NCBI GenBank assembly: GCA_963662175.1
Contig: OY759216.1
Coordinates: forward strand, 39,387,087 to 39,451,086
Length of the DNA: 64,000 bases
Direction: 5' to 3'
Source of the DNA: Aradus depressus
Lineage: Eukaryota; Arthropoda; Insecta; Hemiptera; Aradidae
The translations under genes were made by a program, and so were the position numbers. Positions within the stretch are counted from its first letter, which is position 1, and every line of letters begins with the position of its first letter. The notes under the pieces were generated by a model. That model was given only the letters and a program-made list of their open reading frames with translations. It was not told where the DNA came from and ran no database searches. Below, one piece after another: positions 31,500-41,175 of this stretch.

Positions 31500-32175
31500 A
31501 AAATTTATATTAATTATTAAGACAAGAACAGAAAGAAAAAAAAAAAATTATAAATAAAAAGAAATTGAAAGACAATTTTGATGAATGGGTAAGAGAGATG
31601 ATAAAAGTAAAGGAAAATAATGTAAAAAATACAAAATAAAAAGAACGAATAGGATTTAAGGTGGCAGTAAGTCGCGGTTCCATCTTCTCTTCAACCTTCG
31701 TGGGGGGTTTTGTGGTAAGTGTTGTGAAGATAAAGTACGTATTTCTGGGTTTGTATGTGTGTAAAGTTTTCTAAAAAAACGTATGTAAGTAGTTTGTATT
31801 GTGTCGGGTGAATAGTGAAAATGGCAGTCTCTGGCGAAAAACTCGTCGGGTGCTGCGTCAACCAGCTATGTCAGTACCTCTGCGATATGACAATGACTCA
31901 TGGGTCATAACAGACGAGAAGAAAGCGGTTAAAGCTAAAAAAAATAAAATGCACTATTTATGTATTAAGATTTAGGCGAATTTACCGTTAGAGGAATGTC
32001 TTTTAGGCGAATTTGTAGTTAGTCGAATTCACTGTTAGAGGAATTTTCCGTTAGACTAATTCACGGGCAACCCAAAAGGCCCCTCATGTCACTCGTGCTC
32101 ATTAGTAAAGAACCAGCCAATGACAGCCCCCTCTGATCCTTATAGATACTTAATTTCCATAATCTTTCATATCCT
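31500..32175. other. Unassigned AT-rich stretch
   Basis: No gene is supported. A short imperfect repeat of 'TTAGGCGAATTTACCGTTAGAGGAAT' type recurs three to four times between 31970 and 32065, a small degenerate tandem repeat. Confidence 0.4.
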
Positions 32176-32184
32176 GACAAACAC

Positions 32185-32286
32185 TTAATATTGATGTGGT
32201 TGAGGCGCCTGACGTTGGAGCTTCCTGGTCATTGACAGGAAGCGGGACTCTCGGAGGCCCAGCAAAGTCTGACTGATGAGAGCTGA
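32185..32286 (-). other. Possible terminal host exon
   Basis: The minus-strand acceptor GACTCTGTCTTTCCAG is strong. Directly after it, phase 0 reads SALISQTLLGLRESRFLSMT then RKLQRQAPQPHQY and a stop (33 residues), with an amphipathic, coding-like composition. A second frame (SSHQSDFAGPPRVPLP onward) is open as well. No domain is recognised. It lies on the same strand as the ankyrin exon, but a link cannot be shown. Confidence 0.3.
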
Positions 32287-32880
32287 CTGGAAAGACAGAG
32301 TCAACATCCATTAGGACGATATCTGTCGTTTAGCTGCATTCCTCTCTTTATTTCTTTCTTTATCCAAGTGGTCCTCTTCACGACTAGAGCCCAGGCCATT
32401 ATCTTCCAGTCATATCTCTCCGCTCCTGTTTCCTCCCGTTCTCACATCTGATGGATGTGTTTTCATCGGAACTGATTGTGAGTAGAATATAGGGTCGGAT
32501 CTACACTGAGGGGGGTTGAGAATCTCCCACTTTATTCACTTCAAACTATATTTTTTCATTAATTGACCACATAACTTTTTTCAACTTTTTCTTTTCCAAA
32601 AAAAAAAAAATAATAATATATCAATGAACTTCCAGTTTGGTTAAAAATAAGTTGAAGAAAACTGCCATCTTGATTATAAAGAGCCGATTCTTATAAGAAT
32701 TTGAAGTGGACGATTTCGGTAGTGTACATGCAAAAGATGGGTTGGGGTCAAGGATAATCCGACTAATTGGAAAATTCCGGTCAAAATAGTGTGAGCTCTG
32801 AATACTCGAAACTACGGAGGACAATCAGATATTAGTGAGGCAGAATTTAATTGTAATCGTATAAGTAGTTCGAAGGATAT

Positions 32881-32945
32881 TGAATAGAGTTCTGGTAGTA
32901 GGCGATATGACCTCATAGTTGAAGCTCGGCCATGAGTTATAAAAG
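32881..32945 (+). repeat. tRNA-SINE 3' fragment
   Basis: TTCTGGTAGTAGGCGATATG, ACCTCATAGTTGAAGCTCGG and CCATGAGTTATAAAA match the last 60 bp of the SINE consensus. Confidence 0.7.
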
Positions 32946-33149
32946 GAGGCAAGAAGGGGAGCTTATAGGCTAAAAACTAATAACCTAATATCGGACAACA
33001 CACCGAGGGCCGGGCATTCAGTAATCTTCTAGGACATTTTGGAGGACCCTGAATTAAACGTGGGCTTAAAGAAAATGACAACATTTTAACTTTAATAAAT
33101 AAATTAAAATATCAATACCAGACAGAAATAACTACTGTCTGGAACTTGA

Positions 33150-33610
33150 GACTCATGATCGTGGTAACCTGGTTTGGTTTACAGACAGCTCAAGAACTGA
33201 GAGAGGAATTGGAACTGGAATACAACATGAGCAGAATGGATCTTAGAAATATGACAAGGCTGATCACAGGAACAAACACCTGGACAATATGAGCATCGCT
33301 AGAAGCCCTTTGTGTAGGAAATATGTCGAGGTAAATGAAACTCCGGTTCATATTCTAAGCCAGTATAAGGCACTAGAAAGTAAGAGATTTTTCTATTTCG
33401 GTTCTGCCATAACAGATCTAAAGCAGGTAATGGAGGGAACCTGCAGCCGAATCCTGGACTTTATTAAAAATACATGACTGTGATAGTGGCCAACACATAC
33501 AAGGCACACAATAGGCCTACTCTGGCCGCGGTGACACCTGAGCAGGAGTCGATAGAGAAGTTACGCGGCAGGACTGCTCGTAATTCTCTCTACACTAAAT
33601 AAATGTAACA
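33150..33610 (+). pseudogene. RNase H-bearing LINE 3' remnant
   Basis: One frame reads WFTDSSRTERGIGTGIQ, the first strand and catalytic Asp of the RNase H domain. It then joins directly to the post-RNase H region (RMDLRNMTRLITG, IARSPLCRKY, HILSQYKALESKRF, VMEGTCSRILDFIKNT). Most of the RNase H core is deleted, and the CCHC-like motif has lost cysteines (CRKY, LSQY). The 3' untranslated part (AGGCCTACTCTGGCC) matches the copy at 51.9 kb. It is a dead, 5'-truncated copy. Confidence 0.7.
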
Positions 33611-33783
33611 AAACATATTCAGGTTGACTATGGACACTGTTTCCCCAGTACAAGCTACAGAACTTGCACCGGTTCAAGAGTGGGGGTAAAATCACGGCAC
33701 AAGTATCACTGTGACCTAAAACTGTTAAAACTATCTAAGCCCAAACATTGGTAGAGGGTAACTAGGGGCGAAGGATGCTTCCT

Positions 33784-33919
33784 GGAGGCAGTTGGGCCAG
33801 ACAGACATAGACAGCCTCCAATAGACAGCCGCCAAAGCCAGTGATTTGTGCTGGGGAAGTACGAAGGCGGCGATTTGTGCTGGAGAGGCTGTCTATGTCT
33901 GTCTGTCCCAACTGCCTCC
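33784..33919. repeat. 34-bp inverted repeat around a 68-bp loop
   Basis: GGAGGCAGTTGGGCCAGACA (33784) continues to 33817, and its inverted copy runs 33886-33919 with one mismatch. The loop contains a direct repeat of GATTTGTGCTGG. Origin unknown; such a hairpin could be a small MITE or a rearrangement scar. Confidence 0.8.
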
Positions 33920-34169
33920 TATACTACTTTAAGCTATGTCAAGAAAACCTGTATCTATGACAAGTTTTGGAGTATTTAGCTTCAACTACAAGAAAGTACT
34001 GATGTATAGAGGAGTGTTGGGATCGAAAGTTGACAGTTGGATAGGAAATCAGATTTAAGAATGAGACGTTAAACTGCATAATGCGGAATAAGATAACGAG
34101 TTAAAACTGCATAATATGGAATAAGATAAGACATTCCTTATGTTAAGATTATTGATGCAGGTTTTGCAC

Positions 34170-34455
34170 TTAAGAAAAGTGGAAGCGACAGAACGGGGGT
34201 TGCTGGAAGACAATCACACAGATGTTATCTGTCCAGAAGAAAACAACAAGTTGTGCCGCAAGTCCAACATCAGATACATCAGTTTTGTCAACACGTTGTC
34301 TAAGTAATTGTGACAGAGCGGGGGTGGTCCAGGGTCCTCTATTAAAATGGATGGTGACCACAAGATGTTATCTGTCCAGTCTTTCGGCAAAGAAGTGACA
34401 GTTCCTCTCATTAGGCCAACATCACATACATCACATTTGTCAACAACTTTCAACA
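34170..34455 (-). repeat. Diverged tandem duplication with protein-like periodicity
   Basis: Two ~140-bp units share GATGTTATCTGTCCAG, CCAACATCA.ATACATCA and TTTGTCAACA. On the minus strand both give related peptides in different frames: VVDKCDVCDVGLMRGTV...DWTDNI and RVDKTDVSDVGLAAQLV...FWTDNI. The divergence and the frame change between units suggest a decayed coding repeat. No known domain was recognised. Confidence 0.5.
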
Positions 34456-34679
34456 GTAATTACCTTACTTTTTTCCATTCCTTTTTTAGTAGAACTGCTC
34501 TGAAGCTGTAAAAAAAAATATGGAATCCAAGCGCGCTAATTAACCATTCTACAGAATACGTTTTTTTAAAATTTATGTTAGAATTTTAAGCACTGTCAGT
34601 TCAAAATGGAAATTATTTTCATTTTATGTGCATTAATTTTACATTATCAATTAAATTTACATTCTTATACCTTTACAAT

Positions 34680-34990
34680 AATGTAATCGTGCAAAAATCC
34701 GACATCAAGTTTTCAACGGATTTTCCTTTTTCAACGTCCCCTGAACTCTTTATGATCTTTTTCGCATTGACTTCTGTCTGTACGTGATTAGAACTTCGTG
34801 AGAGCTTTAAAGTAGATATCATTACATAATGGCCAAAATCAGACGAAAATTAAGACCACTTTACTACGGGGAAGAATGTAGAATACATTTCTGTAGGAAA
34901 TATTTCAAAGTAGGAACCCATGAATTTCTTAATATCTTGAAATACACTTAAAAAATTTCATGTCGAAATAGTAATCCAATCGAGAGTTAT
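34680..34990 (-). mobile_element. Family 2 repeat, 3' part
   Basis: In reverse orientation: CGTGCAAAAATCCGACATCA, TTTTCAACGGATTTTCC, AACGTCCCCTGAACTC and ATGGCCAAAATCAGACG correspond to the 21.8-22.0 kb copy. Confidence 0.55.
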
Positions 34991-35425
34991 CGTGTTTTTT
35001 GAAGTGTAACTTCGTTACTTAGTTATAGCAGGACGTTTTGAGGTAGTTGCAGCGTTTTCCCCCTCTCCAAAACGCAAACGAAAAATCGTAACATTCTCAA
35101 TCTTTCACTTTCGATGCTTTTTAATATATTTTTATATACCGCATCAATGGTTAGTGATAAAAAACGAATAATATTAAATTAAAAAAAAAAAATTTAATTT
35201 AGCGTTGAAAATTAATAAAATATGAAAAACGGTGAGGGGTTAGAGATTATATGTTATCTCAGTACTTTGGTTTCTAGACTTAGGCATATGGTGCCAGAAA
35301 AACTGCAGCGGCAAAATTCTGAACTACTCAGTTTATTTCATTCTCAGCTCTTGTTCACGATAAAAACTTAAAACTTTTTATAGTTATTAGTTTACTTATT
35401 GTGCGTCGTGTACTTGCTGCGTTAA

Positions 35426-35435
35426 ATATATTGTG
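35426..35435. repeat. Target duplication of short retroposon, left
   Basis: ATATATTGTG is repeated at 35577-35586 directly after the A/T-rich tail of the insert. Part of it is simple AT sequence, so the significance is moderate. Confidence 0.5.
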
Positions 35436-35576
35436 CCCGAGGACCTACCACTGGGTGGCCTTCCTCTCACATGCCATTCACGCCAACATATCCATACCTA
35501 CCAACATAGATGCTGGTTGTTGCACCCTAGCAACAGTTGCATCTTTGTAAATTAAATACAAAAAAAATATATATAT
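35436..35576 (+). mobile_element. Short retroposon (copy 2)
   Basis: It starts CCCGAGGACCTACCACTGGG exactly as copy 1 at 31497 and ends in AAATACAAAAAAAATATATA. Length is about 110 bp without the tail. The flanking ATATATTGTG repeat supports insertion by retrotransposition. Confidence 0.65.
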
Positions 35577-35715
35577 ATATATTGTGTACCGCATAAAATG
35601 TACACATTACAATTAAAAAAACAAAAAAAAAAAAAAAATAAAAAAAAAAAAATAAATAAAAAAAAAAAAAAAAAAAAAATGAAAATGGAGATAATAAATG
35701 GTAAGTAGTTGATTT

Positions 35716-35729
35716 TTGTTTTATAACTG
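35716..35729. repeat. Target-site duplication of Jockey element, left
   Basis: TTGTTTTATAACTG is repeated exactly at 39960-39973, just after the ATT-repeat tail of the element. Confidence 0.85.
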
Positions 35730-35870
35730 ACAGCTGTTTTGGCTATACAGTGCTTAACACGCATTAAAGTTTGTTAACATTTATTATTAATATTGTGACG
35801 GTGTTATAAGTTTTTATATTACTAAACAGTGACAAAGACACTCAGAAGTTCTCCCTCTGTTTGGGTGAGA

Positions 35871-37202
35871 ATGAAACCCGGCGTTTCGAAACGAGAACAG
35901 TCTAATAATTTTAATATTCAAAATTCTAACCTTGCCGATATCAAGCAAATAAACAATGTAGCCGGAACAGGTGAGATGATATCTACTTTTTTACCTGCTA
36001 AGAGGCAGCTCTCTTCAAGCTGTGAGGACTCTGGGATATCAATGGCAGTAGACGGCGGCCAAGTAGTCCCTGATAACAGAGCCATCTCCCAGGAGCCTCA
36101 GCTGAAGAGGAACCGATATACTTTACAAATCACACCCACACCAACACCAACACAGAACAGATACGAGCCACTTCTCACTCTCCAGGACGGTCAGGAGACA
36201 ACCCAACCGACAAAGCCAGACGGACAGCCTACCCCTAACAGACAGACCAAGATCCCTCCAATCTTTCTTTGTGAGGCTGATAATTATCAGCTGGTCATTA
36301 CCGAGTTAAAAAGTTTAATTTGTTCGCCGTTTGAAACAAAACAGTGCAACAAAAAAATAAAGATCAGCCTCACAACGACTGATGACTATCGCAAAGTGAC
36401 GAAATTTTATGACGACAATAAGGTGAAATACTACACCTTTGTCAATCCCGAAGACAGGAAACTCTCCGTAATTATACGGGGAGTTCCTTACTCACTGACC
36501 GACACAGAAATAACAGACGAACTGACCCCGACATACCCTGTTATAAAAGTCACCCGGATCCTGAACCACGACAGACGCCCCACACCCCTCTGTGCAGTTG
36601 AGCTGGAGAACATCCCATCTGGAGAGGCCATATTTCAACTGACGCGGCTCTACTATACAGTTGTTAAAGTGGAGCCACGCCGACGTTCCAGCCGAGTTGT
36701 ACAGTGCACAAACTGCCAATCTTTTGGTCATACCAAAAACTTTTGCCGACTGGACCCCAAATGTGTGAAGTGCGGGGAGGACCACCACTTCACAGCATGC
36801 CCCTCCAGACAGAAGAAGGTAGACTCTCCCAAGTGTGCCAACTGCCAGGACAACCATCCAGCCAGCTACAGAGGGTGTGCTTCCTACAAGACATACGTAG
36901 ACAGGACTACCAGACAGGCCCAACCTAAACGACAAGATCCTCCCAATGCACCACCCAAAGGACAACCCCCAAGACAGACCCCGGATCGGCCGAACAGCTG
37001 GTTCGACCAAAGTAGACCCCGACCCTTCCAACCTCGACCTCAACCTAACTTACCCAGCAGCCAAGACAACCAACCAGCTAACGACATGACTGACCTCACC
37101 AACACAATAATCACCTTTCTCAAACCATTTATCCCTATCATAAAATCATTTTTATCTAATCTCCTCACCCAAGTATTTTCATTTAACAATGGTGGACCCT
37201 AA
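35871..37202 (+). CDS. Jockey-type ORF1 (Gag-like, zinc knuckle RNA-binding protein)
   Basis: The first ATG in the frame is at 35871, giving about 443 residues; the frame is open a little further upstream, but only from a GTG. The N-terminal third is disordered and rich in Pro/Thr/Gln. A PRE_C2HC-like domain precedes the knuckles (KISLTTTDDYRKVTKFYDDN, LSVIIRGVPYSLTDTEITDE). Three zinc knuckles follow: CTNCQSFGHTKNFC, CVKCGEDHHFTAC and CANCQDNHPASYRGC, the triple pattern usual in Jockey Gag proteins. The C-terminus is Pro/Gln-rich, then hydrophobic. It binds element RNA to form the transposition particle. The stop overlaps the ORF2 start by 14 bases. The long antisense frame 36492-37043 is a shadow. 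Confidence 0.93.
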   Translation: MKPGVSKREQSNNFNIQNSNLADIKQINNVAGTGEMISTFLPAKRQLSSSCEDSGISMAVDGGQVVPDNRAISQEPQLKRNRYTLQITPTPTPTQNRYEPLLTLQDGQETTQPTKPDGQPTPNRQTKIPPIFLCEADNYQLVITELKSLICSPFETKQCNKKIKISLTTTDDYRKVTKFYDDNKVKYYTFVNPEDRKLSVIIRGVPYSLTDTEITDELTPTYPVIKVTRILNHDRRPTPLCAVELENIPSGEAIFQLTRLYYTVVKVEPRRRSSRVVQCTNCQSFGHTKNFCRLDPKCVKCGEDHHFTACPSRQKKVDSPKCANCQDNHPASYRGCASYKTYVDRTTRQAQPKRQDPPNAPPKGQPPRQTPDRPNSWFDQSRPRPFQPRPQPNLPSSQDNQPANDMTDLTNTIITFLKPFIPIIKSFLSNLLTQVFSFNNGGP

Positions 37203-39888
37203 TTTAAATATTTTTCATAATTTATCCATCCTTAACTGGAACGCTGACGGAATAAAAAACAGACGAACTATACTCTCGGACTTTTTAACTCGCTACAACA
37301 TCGACATCATTTGTATCACAGAAACTCACCTCCATAATACCGACAAATTCAAGCTAAAAGGGTACACCATATACAGACAGGACAGACAAACCAGATTTGG
37401 AGGCGTCGCTGTTTGTATAAAAAAGAACCTCGCACACTCTCAGCTTCTCTTACCCACACTTCAACAGCTGGAAGCCGTTGGAGCCACACTCACACTCAAC
37501 AACAACAGAACACTTAACATAATCTCAGCATACCACCGACCAGGCATCAGAATTCACCAGACGGATTTTGAACACATTTTCACTGGGGGGCCGACTATAT
37601 TACTAGGTGACCTAAATAGTAAAAACACAATTTGGGGATGTAGACGGACAAACAACAACGGGACAAGACTCTTGAACATAATTAACAATTTAGGCGTACA
37701 GATATCAGCACCGGACGAACCGACATTTTATCCTACACAACAGAGATATCTCCCAGACATCCTGGACATTGGACTAGTACAAAATTTTACTTTGCCCCTT
37801 TATCACGAACCACTGACAGAACTCGACTCAGACCATCTTCCAGTCGTGTGTACCTTCAAAGTGAACCCGAAACAGGCAGAACATCTGCCTAGACTGATAC
37901 AGGGGAAAATAGATTGGGACGCGTTTAGATGGGAGATGGACAAAAACATAGACATCCCTTTGCATTACGACAATACCGAAGACATAGACGACTCACTGAA
38001 ATATTTCACTCAAGCTATTTACACCTCGATACACAACTCAACATACAATCACAACAAGGACCAACGCAACATGCGACAAAATAAGACCCCTACACGCATA
38101 CTTAACATGATACACGACAAAAATACACTCCGCAAACACTGGCAACGAACACGCGATCCACAAGAGAAGCGAGAGCTGAACCGACTGACAAGACTTATAC
38201 GATGGGAATTGGACAATGACAGAATCAACAGATACCGACAATACACCAGCGACTTTACGCCAGGAGACAGCAACCTTTGGAAGGAAACACGACGCCTCCT
38301 CAGACAAGACCCTGGCCTCCCGCCCCTGACAAACGGACAGAATACTGTAACAACGGACAAGGACAAGAGTGAGCTAGTGGCCCAGCACCTTGAACAGAAA
38401 TTCAGAACTCATGACACACAAGATCACGAAACACTCCACACAGTCCACGAATTTCTTTCCACCCCACTCCACACCGCAGAACCACATATACAGTACACAA
38501 ACCCGTCAGAAATTACACTATACATCCGGAGACTCCCCAACAAGAAGGCCCCCGGTGAAGACCTCATCCCCAACATCGTCCTCAAGAACCTGCCTCCAAG
38601 AAGCATCGCTTATCTTACAGGGCTGTTCAATGGCTGTTTAAGGAGAGGATACTTTCCTGACACGTGGAAGAATGCTATCGTTGTTGTCTTTCATAAGCAT
38701 GGCAAGCCAAAACAAGACCCCAACAGCTACAGGCCGATAAGCCTTCTAAATTCATTTTCTAAGATTTTTGAAAAGATTATATCGAAAAGGCTTACTGAAT
38801 ATCTAGAAGACACCATACCGTCCCACCAGTTTGGCTTCAAAGCCAAACACTCTGCAGTCCAGCAGCTACAACGGGTGACCGAAACGATTGTCCACGGCTT
38901 CGAGGCGAAGAATTACACCACCGCCGTATTCTTGGATGTAGCCGCAGCCTTTGACACCGTTTGGCATCAGGGGCTGTTGTACAAACTAAAGAAAAGCTTG
39001 TTACCCAAATACATCGTTGGTCTTATATCCTCTTTTCTCCATGGCAGGACGTTCCAGGTGAGAGTCAGTAACGCACTGAGCACCAAGAGAAGGATTACAG
39101 CTGGGGTCCCTCAAGGTGCTATTCTGAGCCCCCTCCTTTTTAGTTTGTACACCCACGACATCCCCGAAACTCCCACGGCAACATTAGCCACCTATGCCGA
39201 TGACACAATGATCGCCTGTCAGCATAGTGTCCTCTCCGTCGCCATTGAACAGCTCCAGGAAGCCCTGACAGAAGTTTCTCTCTGGTTCTCAAAATGGAGA
39301 CTAACACTGAACATAGGGAAAACTGAAGCTAAAATATTCACTCTCCGCAGATTCTCCATAGAAGAACAACGTCAGCTGCAAATTGATGACCTCCCCATTC
39401 TCTGGAATCCTAAGGACCAGGGTGTGCGCTATCTTGGAGTACTTTTAGATACACGACTCACATGGAAACTACACATTAACAGAAAACTACAGCTAGCATA
39501 TTCACGACTTAACACCCTCTACCCTCTCATAAACAGAAACACGCCACTTAAACATACGTGTACTATTCTCTTATACAAGACACTCCTACTTCCACTTCTA
39601 ACATACGCCTGTCCAGTCTGGATCGGTACCAGCAGCACTAACATTAAACGACTACAAACATTTCAGAATAAAGTACTCCGAATAGCAACAAACGCACCCT
39701 GGTTTGTGAGGAATCACAAAATCCACGAAGAATTGGGTGTTCCTCTTTTTGCAGCTCACATCGAGAAACTAGTGAAGAATCACCACGAAGCCCTTGTGTA
39801 TTGTTCCGGGGCTGTACATTACAGTCTAGGAGCGCCTACTCCTGGGAGGCGACTCAAACAAAGACTGTACCAAGACTTTCTATTTTAA
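37189..39888 (+). CDS. Jockey-type ORF2 (endonuclease and reverse transcriptase)
   Basis: 899 residues from an ATG inside the last codons of ORF1, in another frame; translation probably follows termination-reinitiation. The APE-type endonuclease covers residues ~1-225: NWNADGI near the start, Glu45 in ITETHL, Asp141/Asn143 in GDLNSKN, and Asp215-His216 in DSDHLPV. The reverse transcriptase covers ~455-720: KKAPGEDLIPNIVLKN, SYRPISLLNSFSKIFEKII, HQFGFKAKHSA, Asp583 in FLDVAAAFD, GVPQGAILSPLLFSLY and the catalytic YADD at 669-672. The C-terminal part (YLGVLLDTRLTWKLHI, YKTLLLPLLTYACPVW, FQNKVLRIATNAPWF) is typical of the clade. There is no RNase H domain. All catalytic residues are present. Confidence 0.95.
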   Translation: MVDPNLNIFHNLSILNWNADGIKNRRTILSDFLTRYNIDIICITETHLHNTDKFKLKGYTIYRQDRQTRFGGVAVCIKKNLAHSQLLLPTLQQLEAVGATLTLNNNRTLNIISAYHRPGIRIHQTDFEHIFTGGPTILLGDLNSKNTIWGCRRTNNNGTRLLNIINNLGVQISAPDEPTFYPTQQRYLPDILDIGLVQNFTLPLYHEPLTELDSDHLPVVCTFKVNPKQAEHLPRLIQGKIDWDAFRWEMDKNIDIPLHYDNTEDIDDSLKYFTQAIYTSIHNSTYNHNKDQRNMRQNKTPTRILNMIHDKNTLRKHWQRTRDPQEKRELNRLTRLIRWELDNDRINRYRQYTSDFTPGDSNLWKETRRLLRQDPGLPPLTNGQNTVTTDKDKSELVAQHLEQKFRTHDTQDHETLHTVHEFLSTPLHTAEPHIQYTNPSEITLYIRRLPNKKAPGEDLIPNIVLKNLPPRSIAYLTGLFNGCLRRGYFPDTWKNAIVVVFHKHGKPKQDPNSYRPISLLNSFSKIFEKIISKRLTEYLEDTIPSHQFGFKAKHSAVQQLQRVTETIVHGFEAKNYTTAVFLDVAAAFDTVWHQGLLYKLKKSLLPKYIVGLISSFLHGRTFQVRVSNALSTKRRITAGVPQGAILSPLLFSLYTHDIPETPTATLATYADDTMIACQHSVLSVAIEQLQEALTEVSLWFSKWRLTLNIGKTEAKIFTLRRFSIEEQRQLQIDDLPILWNPKDQGVRYLGVLLDTRLTWKLHINRKLQLAYSRLNTLYPLINRNTPLKHTCTILLYKTLLLPLLTYACPVWIGTSSTNIKRLQTFQNKVLRIATNAPWFVRNHKIHEELGVPLFAAHIEKLVKNHHEALVYCSGAVHYSLGAPTPGRRLKQRLYQDFLF

Positions 39889-39959
39889 ATCCTTTATTTT
39901 ATATATTTGTGTATAGCACCTTGTTTTGCTGGTCCAAATAAATGTTATTATTATTATTA

Positions 39960-39973
39960 TTGTTTTATAACTG
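39960..39973. repeat. Target-site duplication of Jockey element, right
   Basis: Exact TTGTTTTATAACTG, the partner of 35716-35729. Confidence 0.85.
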
Positions 39974-39974
39974 T

Positions 39975-40340
39975 CAAATAAATTTAACCAGTGTCAAATG
40001 TGTGTATAATAATATCCATAAGTTAATAAATTAATGTAAATTTAACTGTAAATATAAATTGTTACCAATATAATATGTACCTATATAATATTGTTATATG
40101 ATTAAAAAAAATTCCTGATTTAAATTATTTCCTAGCGTGTACCAATGTTAATAAAAATAGCTAAAATAAAAATATACTTAGTCTATTAGCACAAAGAGAA
40201 ACTGAAACTAGAAAACTTAAGTACCTACCTATGGATGTTACACTTCAAATGTGTGTATTGTGTATAAACTAACTGCGTATTGTGTATAAACTAACTGCAC
40301 ACACATTTTTTAAATAATTTTTGTAATCTGGGGATCGGAA
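39975..40340. other. Unassigned AT-rich stretch
   Basis: AT-rich, with a 24-bp direct repeat around TGTGTATTGTGTATAAACTA near 40250-40305. Nothing else recognised. Confidence 0.4.
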
Positions 40341-40344
40341 AACA

Positions 40345-40425
40345 TGCAATCCCGATGGAAACAACATTAAATCTATGACCGATTACATAACTTTCCTTAT
40401 GCTTTATAACTGGGGGAATTAATAA
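40345..40425 (+). mobile_element. Family 1 tail fragment
   Basis: ATCCCGATGGAAACAACATT, then ATGACCGATTACATAACTTT and CCTTATGCTTTATAACTGGG: the forward tail with a decayed hairpin. Confidence 0.6.
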
Positions 40426-40429
40426 TTTA

Positions 40430-40905
40430 TAGTGATGTTTGTTTCATGTTTATAACAACTTGGGTGAAAATAGGGTGTCACATTGAATTTGGGTCACCCT
40501 GTATAAAGGGCTAGACGTGATAAAGACTAGTAGTTCTACAAGGTGGGTGGGAAAGGAGGTGTTTTGACGTTACGGTGGCCGGAGCCAGAAGCCAGGGTGT
40601 TCGGCCGTTCTCTGTCCGAGATGTCTGGTCCTGCTCAACACAAGTCCACACATGTCCTCACACCACTATATAAATTTGAATTATGCAAATAGCCACAGCT
40701 CAACGTCCAAAACGGAAAAATATCGCAGACAACACGGCATAACACATACTTTCACCATGTATTTTATGTTTAATTATATTTTTAGATCTAATGTTATCTA
40801 TCTCACTGACCTTTCATACAAAATACATACAATATGTTATATTCTTAAATTATTTAAGCCTTGACTTTAAATTATTTAAATTATACTACTGAGATATTAA
40901 TAATT
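40430..40905. other. Unassigned stretch
   Basis: It holds a GC-richer patch at 40540-40640 with TCTCTGTCCGAGATGT, a phrase also present at the PLE lineage A 3' coding end (near 20440, inverted). The match is too short to call. No gene. Confidence 0.3.
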
Positions 40906-40913
40906 AATTTAAA

Positions 40914-41100
40914 CGGGGCGAACCTCACCAAGTAGCTCATAGGTAGAGTGCTTGCTTACTGAGTTTAAGATCGAAGGTTCGAAACCCAGCCGAGCCTTCA
41001 GATTTTTTATCTGAGAGATGAAAAAATCTTGAGCACGCCATCCTTCGGTTGAAAAGTTAAGCGATGTACGATGTTAGGTACTGATTAAAGGTGAACAACA
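40914..41100 (+). mobile_element. tRNA-derived SINE, diverged copy
   Basis: CAAGTAGCTCATAGGTAGAG (A-box region) and AAGGTTCGAAACCCAGCC (an excellent B box), followed by TTGAGCACGCCATCCTTCGG. The body is shorter and more diverged than in other copies, with a variant TTTTTTATCTGAGAGATG hairpin. Possibly a second subfamily. Confidence 0.7.
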
Positions 41101-41175
41101 ATTTAGGGGGAGATTTAAATTTAGATTCAAAATCTAAAATATTCATTGAGATTTGAAATCTAAAATAATTTTGAA

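Larger units (their letters stand above)
35730..39959 (+). mobile_element. Complete Jockey-clade non-LTR retrotransposon (about 4.2 kb)
   Basis: It begins ACAGCTGTTTTGGCTATACA and has a ~140-bp 5' untranslated region, two intact overlapping ORFs, a ~70-bp 3' untranslated region with CAAATAAATG and an ATT-repeat tail. The 14-bp target duplication on both sides defines the ends. Both frames are uninterrupted, so this copy is young and may be competent for movement. Jockey-clade elements use an internal promoter near the 5' end; no specific promoter motif was identified. Confidence 0.92.

Noticed and set aside
35552..35764. Open frame rich in Phe
   Set aside because: It is translation of a long A/T homopolymer run.
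36492..37043. 183-residue antisense open frame
   Set aside because: It is the shadow of the well-supported Jockey ORF1, with no domain.
38038..38366. Antisense open frames over Jockey ORF2
   Set aside because: They are shadows of the reverse transcriptase ORF.
40600..40640. PLE lineage A 3' coding fragment (TCTCTGTCCGAGATGT)
   Set aside because: The match is only about 16 bases and is not continued on either side.
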